From: Atherix ibis
Lineage: Eukaryota > Arthropoda > Insecta > Diptera > Athericidae
Direction of reading: 5' to 3'
Length of the DNA: 64,000 nt
NCBI GenBank assembly: GCA_958298945.1
Contig: OY282610.1
Coordinates: 19,554,233 to 19,618,232 of the forward strand
Positions 36,007 to 44,566 of the stretch are shown here, piece after piece (the stretch's first letter is position 1; each line of letters begins with the position of its first letter). The notes below the pieces were generated by a model, which was not told where the DNA came from, did no database searches, and worked only from the letters and a program-made list of their open reading frames with translations. Both the position numbers and the translations under genes were made by a program.

Positions 36007-37221
36007 ATGGAAAAAATCGAATATCAAGCAGTGATAAAATATTTGTTTTTAAAAAAGAAAACGAATGATGGGATAAATGCGGAACTTAGAGAAGTTTATG
36101 GGGAGTCTGCACCTTCGTTATCAATTATAAAATATTGGACAGCTGAATTTGAACGCGGCCGTACAAGCATCTTCAATGAAGAATGTCCAGGTCGTCCAAT
36201 TGGAGATATCAAATCAGAAATTATTGAAAAACTCCAAGATGAAGAACGTCCAGGTAGTCCAAATGAAATTACAACAGCAATTATTGGAAAACTGCACGAT
36301 GAAGAACGTCCAAGTCGTCCAAATGAAATCACCACAACAGAAATTATTGAAGAACGTCCAGGTCGTCTAAATGAAATCACCACATCAGAAATCATTAAAA
36401 AAATCCACGATATAGTGATAAATGATTACAGTGTAGAAGTGCGTGAGCTTGCTGAGGCTGTGGGCATCTCAATTGAAAAGGTGCAGAACATCTTAACAAC
36501 TAATTTGTATAGAAGAGAGCTGTGCGCAAGATGGGTCCCGCAATTTCTCACCATTGACCATAAACATGCACGCGTGTCAGCTTCAAAAGAATGTTTGGCG
36601 ATGCTAACGTGCAAGCCGAATGATTTTTGGTGTCGATTCATAACTGTTGACAGAACATGGATTCATTATTGCACGCCAGAGAACAAAGAACAGCGCAAAC
36701 CATCCCATGACGAATCGGCGCCAAAAAAAGCCAAGGTGACTTTATCGACCAACAAAGTTATGGTCACAGTATTTTGGGATGGACGCGGCATAATTCACGT
36801 CGATTACCTTGAAAAGGGAAAAACACTTAATGGCGAGTACTATGCCAATTTATTGGATTGTTTCAACGATGCTGTGAAAGTAAAACGTCCGCATTTGGCG
36901 AAGAAAAAAATTCTCTTTCATCAAGACAATGCACGCATGCCCCATTGTGCCATCGCCATGGCAAAATTTCATGAGTTAGGATACGAGTTGCTTCCGCATC
37001 CACCATATTCGCCAGATTTAGCCCCCAGCGATTATTTCCTATTTCTGAATATTAAGGAATGGCTTGATGTAAAGAAATTTGAGTCCAATTCTGAAGTTAT
37101 AGTCGAAACTATGGCCTATTTTGCACAGTTTGACCGATCGTACTTCACGAATGGTATAAGAAACTTGAAATATCGTTGGAGGAAGTGTATCGAGCTAAAA
37201 GGAGACTATGTTGAAAAATAA
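36007..37221 (+). CDS. Mariner transposase, intact ORF with expanded internal repeat
   Basis: An uninterrupted frame of 404 codons. The ATG at 36007 (MEKIEYQAVIKYLFLKKK) was chosen because it begins the family's N-terminus; an upstream in-frame ATG at 35983 is less likely. Order: paired HTH DNA-binding part (about 1-57 and 136-190, second HTH VRELAEAVGISIEKVQNIL), then the catalytic domain with D215 (VDRTW), D307 (HQDNAR) and D342 (SPDLAPSDYFLF). 34 residues lie between the last two, the classical mariner DD34D. Mariner transposases are usually about 345 residues. The excess comes from four copies of a unit of about 20 residues (EERPGRPNEITT-EIIEKLHD) at residues 58-135. It is the only mariner here with all three Asp residues and no stop. 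The 3' end of the element, with its terminal repeat, is missing: SMYD3-like sequence begins 3 bp after the stop. Confidence 0.93.
   Translation: MEKIEYQAVIKYLFLKKKTNDGINAELREVYGESAPSLSIIKYWTAEFERGRTSIFNEECPGRPIGDIKSEIIEKLQDEERPGSPNEITTAIIGKLHDEERPSRPNEITTTEIIEERPGRLNEITTSEIIKKIHDIVINDYSVEVRELAEAVGISIEKVQNILTTNLYRRELCARWVPQFLTIDHKHARVSASKECLAMLTCKPNDFWCRFITVDRTWIHYCTPENKEQRKPSHDESAPKKAKVTLSTNKVMVTVFWDGRGIIHVDYLEKGKTLNGEYYANLLDCFNDAVKVKRPHLAKKKILFHQDNARMPHCAIAMAKFHELGYELLPHPPYSPDLAPSDYFLFLNIKEWLDVKKFESNSEVIVETMAYFAQFDRSYFTNGIRNLKYRWRKCIELKGDYVEK
36178..36411 (+). repeat. In-frame minisatellite in the transposase gene, about four units
   Basis: Units start at 36178 (63 bp), 36241 (60 bp), 36301 (48 bp) and 36349 (63 bp), each beginning GAAGAA-GTCCA. 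All lengths are multiples of three, so the frame is kept. Confidence 0.95.
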
Positions 37222-37223
37222 AT

Positions 37224-37746
37224 CAATATAGTTTATAATAAATGCATTTAGTATATGTGACAATGATATGAACTCGATTGGAACTGGTATATATCTAGCA
37301 GCATCAATAATTGATCACAGTTGTAAGCTAAATGTTATTGCAACTTTTTAAGAGAAAACCTTAAATATACACGCAATTGAGAATATACCCCGTTTAGATT
37401 GGACTAACGTAATTAATAAACATAATATCTTTTATTACTGTCAATACGAACAAAATTAATGTTTATATTTTGTTACAGATTCGGCTTTTTTATATAGACA
37501 CTTTGAAACCTACAGAATCCAGAAGAGATGAACTGAAAAATGGTTACTATTTTCTGTGTTTATGTCCGATGTGTACAAATCCTGATGAGGTAAAAGGAAT
37601 AGATGCGGCAGCTTGTCTGAATGATAAATGTGATGCTGCTGCTGAGGCTATTAATAATCTTCAACATGGAATCAACATAATTTCTATTGTATATGGAGAA
37701 TCACATGAATATTATAAAGAAGCGTGTGCATTACTATTGGAAGCTA
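37224..37746 (+). pseudogene. Partial SMYD3-like copy with exon 5-exon 7 fusion
   Basis: It starts with the last bases of intron 3 (CAATATAG acceptor), then a copy of exon 4 (37232-37410), a copied intron (37411-37478) with its TTACAG acceptor, and exon 5 from 37479. At about 37642 exon 5 jumps directly into the middle of exon 7 (EAINNLQHGINIISIVYGESHEYYKEACALLLEA), losing exon 6 and the rest. The fusion keeps the frame. The copy ends at 37746 and reads on into unrelated sequence. Exon 4 carries an in-frame TAA (where FQG is expected) and the donor after it is changed from AAGGT to AACGT, so the copy is not a working gene. Confidence 0.93.
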
Positions 37747-37782
37747 TGTTCATATACGATACATGCCTATGCACATGTAGGT

Positions 37783-37908
37783 TTTTCATCTCTAATTCAA
37801 TATGGTTTATTTCAAATTCAATCGCCGTAATCTTGTTTTTTGGAATTAAGCTACCAATGTTTTTTTTTTTATTTTTTTTTTTGGAAAATATTGAATCAGA
37901 GATGAAAA
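37783..37908. repeat. 21-bp inverted repeat around poly(T) tracts
   Basis: TTTTCATCTCTAATTCAATAT (37783-37803) pairs with 37888-37908 with one mismatch. The interior of 84 bp holds two long T runs. It may be the ends of a small MITE-like insertion beside the pseudogene. Confidence 0.7.
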
Positions 37909-39195
37909 GTCTATATACCATATAATTGCATGCGATCATGTACTTAATATGTAAACATGTATGCATATATATTTTATTTACATTATATGAAAATGTACAC
38001 ATGAATTTATTATATAACATATAAATAAATGATTTTTTTATTGATAAAAAGTTAGTTGTACAAATTTTAATTTATAAATATTGTACGTCCGTACAATATT
38101 TATGTTGAAGAAATATATTATCAAATTTTATGTATTTTTATACTTTTATTGTTTCTGTTTCTTTTTTTGTTATAATAAACTAAAAATAAATTAATTACGC
38201 TCAATTGTTTTCTTAATTATATTTCGATAATTGTCAATTATAAAATTAAATAATTGAAAATATATTTTTCTTTCTCCTTATACGTACAATTGCTGAAATT
38301 TTTTATATCAATCTTAAATCAAATTTTACAATTTCATTTTTTTTCGATTCTTATTAAATATTTTTCTTATTTTAATAATGATAAAATACAATATAATTAA
38401 TTTTATTATAAAATACATTTTAAGATTAATGTTAAGAGATGAGCTTATAAAAATTTTAATCTAAATTCTGTTTAATCAATTAAAAAAAAAAGAATTTATG
38501 AAAATAATAAAGAAAAACCGAACGAATACATTTTTTGTTTAAACATAATTCCAAATATTTTGAAAAAATAATTCTGAGCACTTGCGAAAAATCAGTTACA
38601 CATTTTTCATTCAAATTCAAAAAATTACAATACAAAATTTGAAATTAAATCTGATTTTCAAATATTGATATTTTGCGTGCATATGTACTTATATTTGATT
38701 AGTACATATACATGCATAAAAATTACAATTTCTTTACTTTTTTCATGTATTTTTATTTCTAAAATTATTTTTTTTCCTGATAATTAAATAAAAATTAAAA
38801 GTCCATTTTTTTTCTATTCGTATATCCAAAATATATATTTATTATTGTTTTGCAAAATATAAATATTTTCCTATAATGTGGTATATTTACAATTTCTAAA
38901 TACAATTTTTTTTATTTATAATTACAATTTTTTTTGTTTTGATTTTTTGAATATACGATTATATATTGAAATTTTTCTTATTTCTAAATTCTCGAAGACG
39001 TGTTAATAAATCAAGTATTTTTTAACAAATTATCATTATATTGTTTAGAGATGTTTTCTTTTCGGGAATTTTAATGAATGTCAAATAATGCGAAACAAAT
39101 TATGTTTGTTTGATTATTCTAAGTACCACGAAACTAAAAGAACATTTGGCAACAAAGGATAACCAGATAAGGAAATTAACGTATAGTGTAAAGAA

Positions 39196-39262
39196 AAGTG
39201 ATTTTGGGATTCGAACCCACGATGGTAGTCCAATACGTTAACGACTGTGCTATCAAAATGGG
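39196..39262 (-). repeat. tRNA-derived SINE-like remnant with Pol III boxes
   Basis: On the minus strand an A box TAGCACAGTCG (39252-39242) and a perfect B box GGTTCGAATCC (39217-39207) are 24 bp apart, followed by an acceptor-like tail. The anticodon stem does not pair and the acceptor stem is not complementary, so it is not a functional tRNA. A tRNA-derived SINE head or a decayed tRNA pseudogene fits best. Confidence 0.5.
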
Positions 39263-39365
39263 ACAGAAAAAAAAGATGTAATAATACCGCTAATATAATG
39301 AAAATCATGTAAAATTCTTGAAATATCTATACAAGTTTTTAAAGTGTCCGCCTCCAGAATCCAAA

Positions 39366-39390
39366 CCATATATATATATATATATATATA
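39366..39390. repeat. TA microsatellite
   Basis: About 12 TA dinucleotides in a row. Confidence 0.9.
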
Positions 39391-40462
39391 CTGTTTAAAT
39401 AACCGTAAAATATTTAATATTTTCTAGGTATTATAGGTTCATAAACCTGTTCAACAGACGCACACAGACAAAACTTAAAATCATGCAGCACTAATCTATT
39501 TATTTAGACATAAATGGGTCATTCGAACTCTGGTATAAGGTTCTATAGTGAACATTGAAAATTTAAATACATTCTCCATGTTACAACTATATTTTGTTGG
39601 GTGGCATCAGTGCACAATGTGAAACATATAGTACTTTACAATTTTTTAAAGAATTAACATATAAGAATTATATATTTACATATTTTTAAAGAATTAACAT
39701 ATTAATGTTGATTAATACAACATAATGTAATTAAGATTAATTTAATTAAATAAAATAAGTTCATATAAACTTCCAATTCCTACTTGCGATATAATCATGA
39801 TTATTGTCTATTATTGAAAATAGCTTTTATTATTAAAAATGACAAAAAAAAACTAAAAGCTTAAGTTTTTTTTTTTTTTTTTGGTAAAATCAATAACTTG
39901 ATAAAAAAAGTGTTTTACAAAATTATTTTGTAAAATAATTTCAAATTAGATATAATGAGTAAATAATAAGTACCAATTAAAAATTAGAATTAAAAGTTGG
40001 CTTTCCGTATTTGTTTTTTATCAATATTTAAAAGATTTGATGACATTTTTTCTATAATATATTAATCCCATTGCTATTATATTGTATAATCAACAACAAA
40101 AAAACGATTCATAAATTAAAATGATTCTGTTTTGGTGAAATTTTTCGATCAATGCCTGTTGTAAATAATATTGGGATGAATTCATAATTTATTGGTAATT
40201 GACCCTCTTTATATTTTAAATCTTAAAATTTATTGTTATACCGAAATGATAAATGAATTGTTTATTTTTTCTCTATTTACTAATTTTGTAATTATTTATA
40301 GAGCTCAATTGCCGAATGGAAACATTTGTGAAATTGGCTTCAGATTCGGCACTATAAATTATCAATTACTCGTATTTTCTTAGGATATGATATATTTATT
40401 TAAACCATGCAAAATTTAATGCTTAGTACAAATAATTATGTTCACTATCATTGGAATTCAAA

Positions 40463-42439
40463 TTATTCTTTTATATGTTGTACTAAGGAATTATTGAATT
40501 TAGTTTCATGTAATAATTGTAACGCCGCTTCAATATCCGAAATAGATTTGATTTCAGATGGTGTACCATAAAACCGAATATATTTACCATCCATATTAAA
40601 AATGAATGTGTTATTTCGTAGAACAATGGCCCGATCGAATTTCATCTGAAGATTGGGATTTTTACTGACTCTTCGAAAGAGCACTCTAATTGGCTTATAC
40701 CTACAATTATTTACCGTTTCTGAAACATCCTCTGGAATCTCACCAGTATATACATCGGAATCATTCATATTTGGGCTGTAATCTTTTTGCAATGTTATTC
40801 GATAACTCCATTCATTTGATGGTAATTTAATTTCTTTTATAGCATTACTTATGGTAATTAATGATACATCTAGAATTGCAGGCGGGGCATATGGTTTTTC
40901 TGATGTCTTCTTTATAACCATCCAATCACCAGAAATTGTTTCTTTCTGTGCCATTGAACTATTACTTGCCGCCCGCTTATAATATTGTTGTTTATATAAT
41001 ATTTTCGATTTTATTTGTAAAGGTTCATTTCGTATTCTCGATTTGAATTGCAGGTATTTTCCATTTTGATCATCATTATCAAAACGTTTCCTTTCCGGTT
41101 GAACTTTGGTGATAATTGGCATCACTGGTCTTGCTACTCTAGACACAACTGAATTTAATATTCGCGGTGCTGGCTTACTAACAGTTTCATTAGATGTAAC
41201 CTTATTTAAAATTTTTGCAACATTGTTATTAATACGTTGCGGTTGTTGTATCCGTTTTATTATTAAATTACCTTTTGGTGGGATTTTCTTCAATACAGAA
41301 TGATCGATTTTCTCCGATAAAATATTCGTATGCATAGTTTTGCGTCGATTTCTAGATATTAGTTGTAATGATTTAATTTTATTTTCGTTATTTCGAGATT
41401 TGCCTTCATAATCATCATCAGAAATGTAGTCATCGGCCGATACTTTATCATGACTTGCTGTTGATTCAATCAATACATCACCTTTCTTATTGATTATATC
41501 ATTTATATTTACGATTGTAAATGTAGGCATTGTTTCGAAATCGTCTATTGTTGATGTTGCAATGGTAGAAAAATCGTCCTTCTCCGAGTGATTGATTTTA
41601 CGATTTTTCTTACATTTTTGCGATTCTTTGATCTCAATTATTTCTGTCGATGTCGATACAGGTCGAGCTGCTTTTTTCGATAACATATCGACTTTTGATG
41701 GAGGCGTCTTTTTAACATATTGTATAGGCATAACTGATAATTTATCATTATCATCGTCATCACTATCAACGCAAAGGTCTATGTTTATTCTTTTAACTTT
41801 TTTCATTCGATCTTTATCAATTAGTTGTGACTTAACTGGTTCTTGTTTTTTCTTCTGTTGAAGTGGGACTAGGCTCATCTTATTTATTTTTTGTTGTACT
41901 GTTGATTTTTGCGCTGACTTCGGTGGGCGCCCTCTTTTTCTAACAGTCGGTACGGCAATTTTTTCCTCTTTCGATATATCATAGTCAGAACTGTCTGTAC
42001 CTCCAAAACCTCTAAAGATGCTATCTGGACTATTATCTACGCCTCTACGATCATTATCGCCTCCGCTATTAGCACCAACAACAATAACATCATTATCGTC
42101 CTCCTCTTCATTATCATCACCATCATCATCTTCACTGTTGCTTCCAAACTTCTCCCTCGATTTATTTCCAGACATAAGCAAAACACTCTCATTATTATAT
42201 TTCGGATTTGGTTTCGGTGTTCGACTGGTTCTTCTAATGCTGGATGAATTATCTACGTTGAATAAGGGGTTATTCTTTTTATTTTGCACTGGCGTCAATA
42301 TCTCTTTGCGAATCACAACTGGACGCTTTTTTATTGGACCCGTCAGCTTCTTTTGATTATCATCATCGCTTTTATCTCGACTTCGTGCATTAATCAGTTT
42401 GCCCCTTCCGGCAGGTAACCTTCCTCTACTCGGTCTCAT
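40463..42439 (-). CDS. AT-hook nuclear protein, function unknown
   Basis: A single-exon frame of 658 codons on the minus strand. The start at 42439 begins MRPSRGRLPAGRGK and nothing longer is open. Features: RG-rich basic N-terminus; TSRTPKPNPKY at about 71-81, a motif seen in several insect chromatin proteins; an acidic stretch at about 103-117 (EDDDGDDNEEEDD); and one canonical AT-hook, RKRGRPPK, at about 167-174. A long Lys/Ser-rich region without hydrophobic clusters follows. The C-terminus (about 525-658) looks folded, with alternating hydrophobics (ILDVSLITISNAIKEI, IRVLFRRVSKNPN, TFIFNMDGKYIRFYG, ISDIEAALQLL). The AT-hook implies binding to the minor groove of AT-rich DNA. I do not recognise the C-terminal domain. 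Divergent from Rpn12, with 700 bp between starts. Confidence 0.85.
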   Translation of the reverse strand: MRPSRGRLPAGRGKLINARSRDKSDDDNQKKLTGPIKKRPVVIRKEILTPVQNKKNNPLFNVDNSSSIRRTSRTPKPNPKYNNESVLLMSGNKSREKFGSNSEDDDGDDNEEEDDNDVIVVGANSGGDNDRRGVDNSPDSIFRGFGGTDSSDYDISKEEKIAVPTVRKRGRPPKSAQKSTVQQKINKMSLVPLQQKKKQEPVKSQLIDKDRMKKVKRINIDLCVDSDDDDNDKLSVMPIQYVKKTPPSKVDMLSKKAARPVSTSTEIIEIKESQKCKKNRKINHSEKDDFSTIATSTIDDFETMPTFTIVNINDIINKKGDVLIESTASHDKVSADDYISDDDYEGKSRNNENKIKSLQLISRNRRKTMHTNILSEKIDHSVLKKIPPKGNLIIKRIQQPQRINNNVAKILNKVTSNETVSKPAPRILNSVVSRVARPVMPIITKVQPERKRFDNDDQNGKYLQFKSRIRNEPLQIKSKILYKQQYYKRAASNSSMAQKETISGDWMVIKKTSEKPYAPPAILDVSLITISNAIKEIKLPSNEWSYRITLQKDYSPNMNDSDVYTGEIPEDVSETVNNCRYKPIRVLFRRVSKNPNLQMKFDRAIVLRNNTFIFNMDGKYIRFYGTPSEIKSISDIEAALQLLHETKFNNSLVQHIKE

Positions 42440-43139
42440 TTTAATATATATTATTGTATATTATTAGTGACTATAAATTTCGCACGCGGGTATATAAGCT
42501 TTGAATTCTCTCAAAATATGATTTGCATCAATTCCCGCGCAGTTACATTAATTAAGCTTTTTAAAAAAAATTTAACTTATCAATATATATATATTTCATT
42601 TTTAAATAAAATATTTACCAAATTTTATTAAATTTATATAAAACTGTTGTAATTACACAAAATAATAAACCGAACTCGTTCTATACTAACGCCGTATGAC
42701 ACTTTCGCATCAAACAAACAAAGATGTCTGCTGAACTCTACACAATTTACACAACTATGAATTGGTAAGAACGCCATTTTATTTTTACTGCCTATAGCGC
42801 CATCTAACATAAATTAATTTGCAATTTTTTTTGTTTTGTTCATTTCTGAATGTCATCGTGCATATAGAACATAGGCTTTATATGAAAGAGGATAACAGAG
42901 AATCTCTAAGGTACCGCGAGTGAGTTATAAATGCAAAATTAAAAGTTCAATCAATTCAGGTATAAATGCACAATTAAAGTTTGTGTAAAATCTTTTGATA
43001 TTCAATATAGTTTGTATTTAATATTATTTAACGGAAATTGATATATTTTGGTAATTATTATTATTTATTTATCAGAATTTACACTTCTAAACTAATTACT
43101 ATATAATTTCTAGAAGTAATATATTAATATAATTTAGAA
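42440..43139. other. Divergent promoter region AT-hook gene / Rpn12
   Basis: About 700 bp, less AT-rich near 42690-42960, as expected for a housekeeping promoter. Contains a CTCF-like site (42795-42805). TATA boxes not evident. Confidence 0.5.
42795..42805 (-). promoter_or_regulatory. Possible CTCF-type site
   Basis: AGATGGCGCTA on the minus strand fits the AGATGGCGC-type core reported for insect CTCF. It lies in a divergent promoter, where insulator proteins often bind. The motif is short; similar matches occur by chance or in transposon leaders (20363-20373). Confidence 0.3.
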
Positions 43140-44298
43140 ATGTCAGCAATTAAGAAAACAAAGAATTCGCCAAGATTACAAAATAATTCAAGTCAGGAGA
43201 GTGTCGCGATGACTGTCGATTATAGTTTGACCAGCGATTCGATTGAGGTTGTGTCACTGTTTAATGAATTGAAATCGGAATGGAATAAAAAAAATCAAAA
43301 TTTGAAGAAATGCGGAAAAATTATTGATCAACTGAAGGTATAATGAAATTAATTTTTATAAACGGTTTAATGTATAATATCGTCTTGTGATATATGCGTC
43401 TTTGACGGTAGTTGGCTCTGATTAAATGTTCATTTTTGCCCACTGGCAAATCAAAACCCTCCCAGCAACAATTGATTTTAGCAAGAGATGTCTTGGAAAT
43501 CGCAGTTGAATACAGTGTTGCTACAGAAGATATACCGGCATTTGAAAGATATATTTCACAATTGAAATGTTATTATTATGATTACAAGTAGGTTGATTCT
43601 AATTGTGTGATATAGTAACGAGAATATTAATATTATTTCTTATATTCAGGGATCTAATGACCGAATCTGCTAATAAATATAAACTGTTGGGACTAAATTT
43701 ATTGTTTTTACTTTCCGTTAATAAAGTATCTGAATTTCATACAGAACTAGAATTGCTACCACCAGAAGTCATTCAAAGTAACATTTACATTGGACCTATA
43801 CTAGCTTTGGAGCAATACATAATGGAAGGAAGATACAATAAAATATTTGATGCTAAAGTACATTTTAAAATTTATTATGATTTTATAAGATAAACATTAA
43901 TTTGTTCGGTTTTCTTTATTTAGAGAGGTGCACCAGCCGAGAGTTATAATTTCTTCATGGATACGCTCCTAAATACTGTACGAAATGAAATTGGTGCTTG
44001 CTTGGAAACTTCTTACGAAAAAATTTCTTTACAAGAGGCTGGAAAACGTCTTAATCTTAAAACTAAAGAAGAAGTTCAAACGTTCGGTTCTAAAGTAATT
44101 GAAATATTTTCTATAATAAAACTCACAAATCAATTGTTTATTCGTGTATTTTGAATATTGCAGAGAAATTGGGCTCTAAATGAAAAGGGCTTATACTGCT
44201 TCACAACAAAGTCGGCAAAACCCAAAGAACTGTTACCGTCTCAAGATTTGGCCGAACAAGCTATATTATACGCACGCGAATTAGAAATGATAGTTTAA
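43140..44298 (+). CDS. Rpn12: 26S proteasome lid subunit Rpn12 (PSMD8)
   Basis: Five exons: 43140-43337, 43412-43587, 43650-43857, 43924-44094, 44164-44298. All are GT/AG and in frame, 295 residues. The middle matches the family closely: [78 protein letters not shown]. The PCI domain follows with [19 protein letters not shown], and the C-terminus ends in ARELEMIV, the conserved tail helix. Rpn12 is the last subunit added to the lid of the 19S regulatory particle and sits in cytosol and nucleus. Exon 2 begins after the TAG at 43411 rather than at a nearer CAG, because this restores the residues up to FLPTG. The first 30 residues are not conserved. Convergent with XRCC1, 268 bp between stops. 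Confidence 0.96.
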
Positions 44299-44566
44299 CG
44301 TATTAATATAGTATTCTATTATTAATTGTCCTATGAATTTTGTTTCCGAAAAAATAATTATTAAAATGTATACAAAATGTATAGAATGAAATAAAAATAT
44401 TTTTTTTCTACTTAGTTTTTGTATTTTCGATTTCTTAGAATAAATATATACACTTGCGTGGGTTTTGTTTTACAATAAAAATTCAAAATTGCACATATTA
44501 TTTCTGACCAAAATTAAAATTTTTTATTTTATTAATTGAACATAATACAATAATTAATTAATTAAT

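Larger units (their letters stand above)
37909..40462. other. Gene-free AT-rich intergenic stretch
   Basis: About 2.5 kb with no supported gene. It contains a tRNA-like SINE remnant (39196-39262), a TA microsatellite (39366-39390) and poly(T) at 39866-39882. The frame at 40192-40383 has no resemblance to any family. Confidence 0.6.

Noticed and set aside
31584..37221. A SETMAR-like fusion protein of SMYD3 and mariner
   Set aside because: The SMYD3-like frame ends with its own stop at 35024 after a complete C-terminus. No splice donor joining it to the transposase was seen, and 983 bp separate them. Kept only as a neighbourhood observation.
39196..39262. Functional tRNA gene
   Set aside because: Pol III boxes are present but neither anticodon nor acceptor stems pair.
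42018..42356. 112-codon Ser/Leu-rich frame on the plus strand
   Set aside because: It is the antisense of the acidic and basic low-complexity part of the AT-hook gene.
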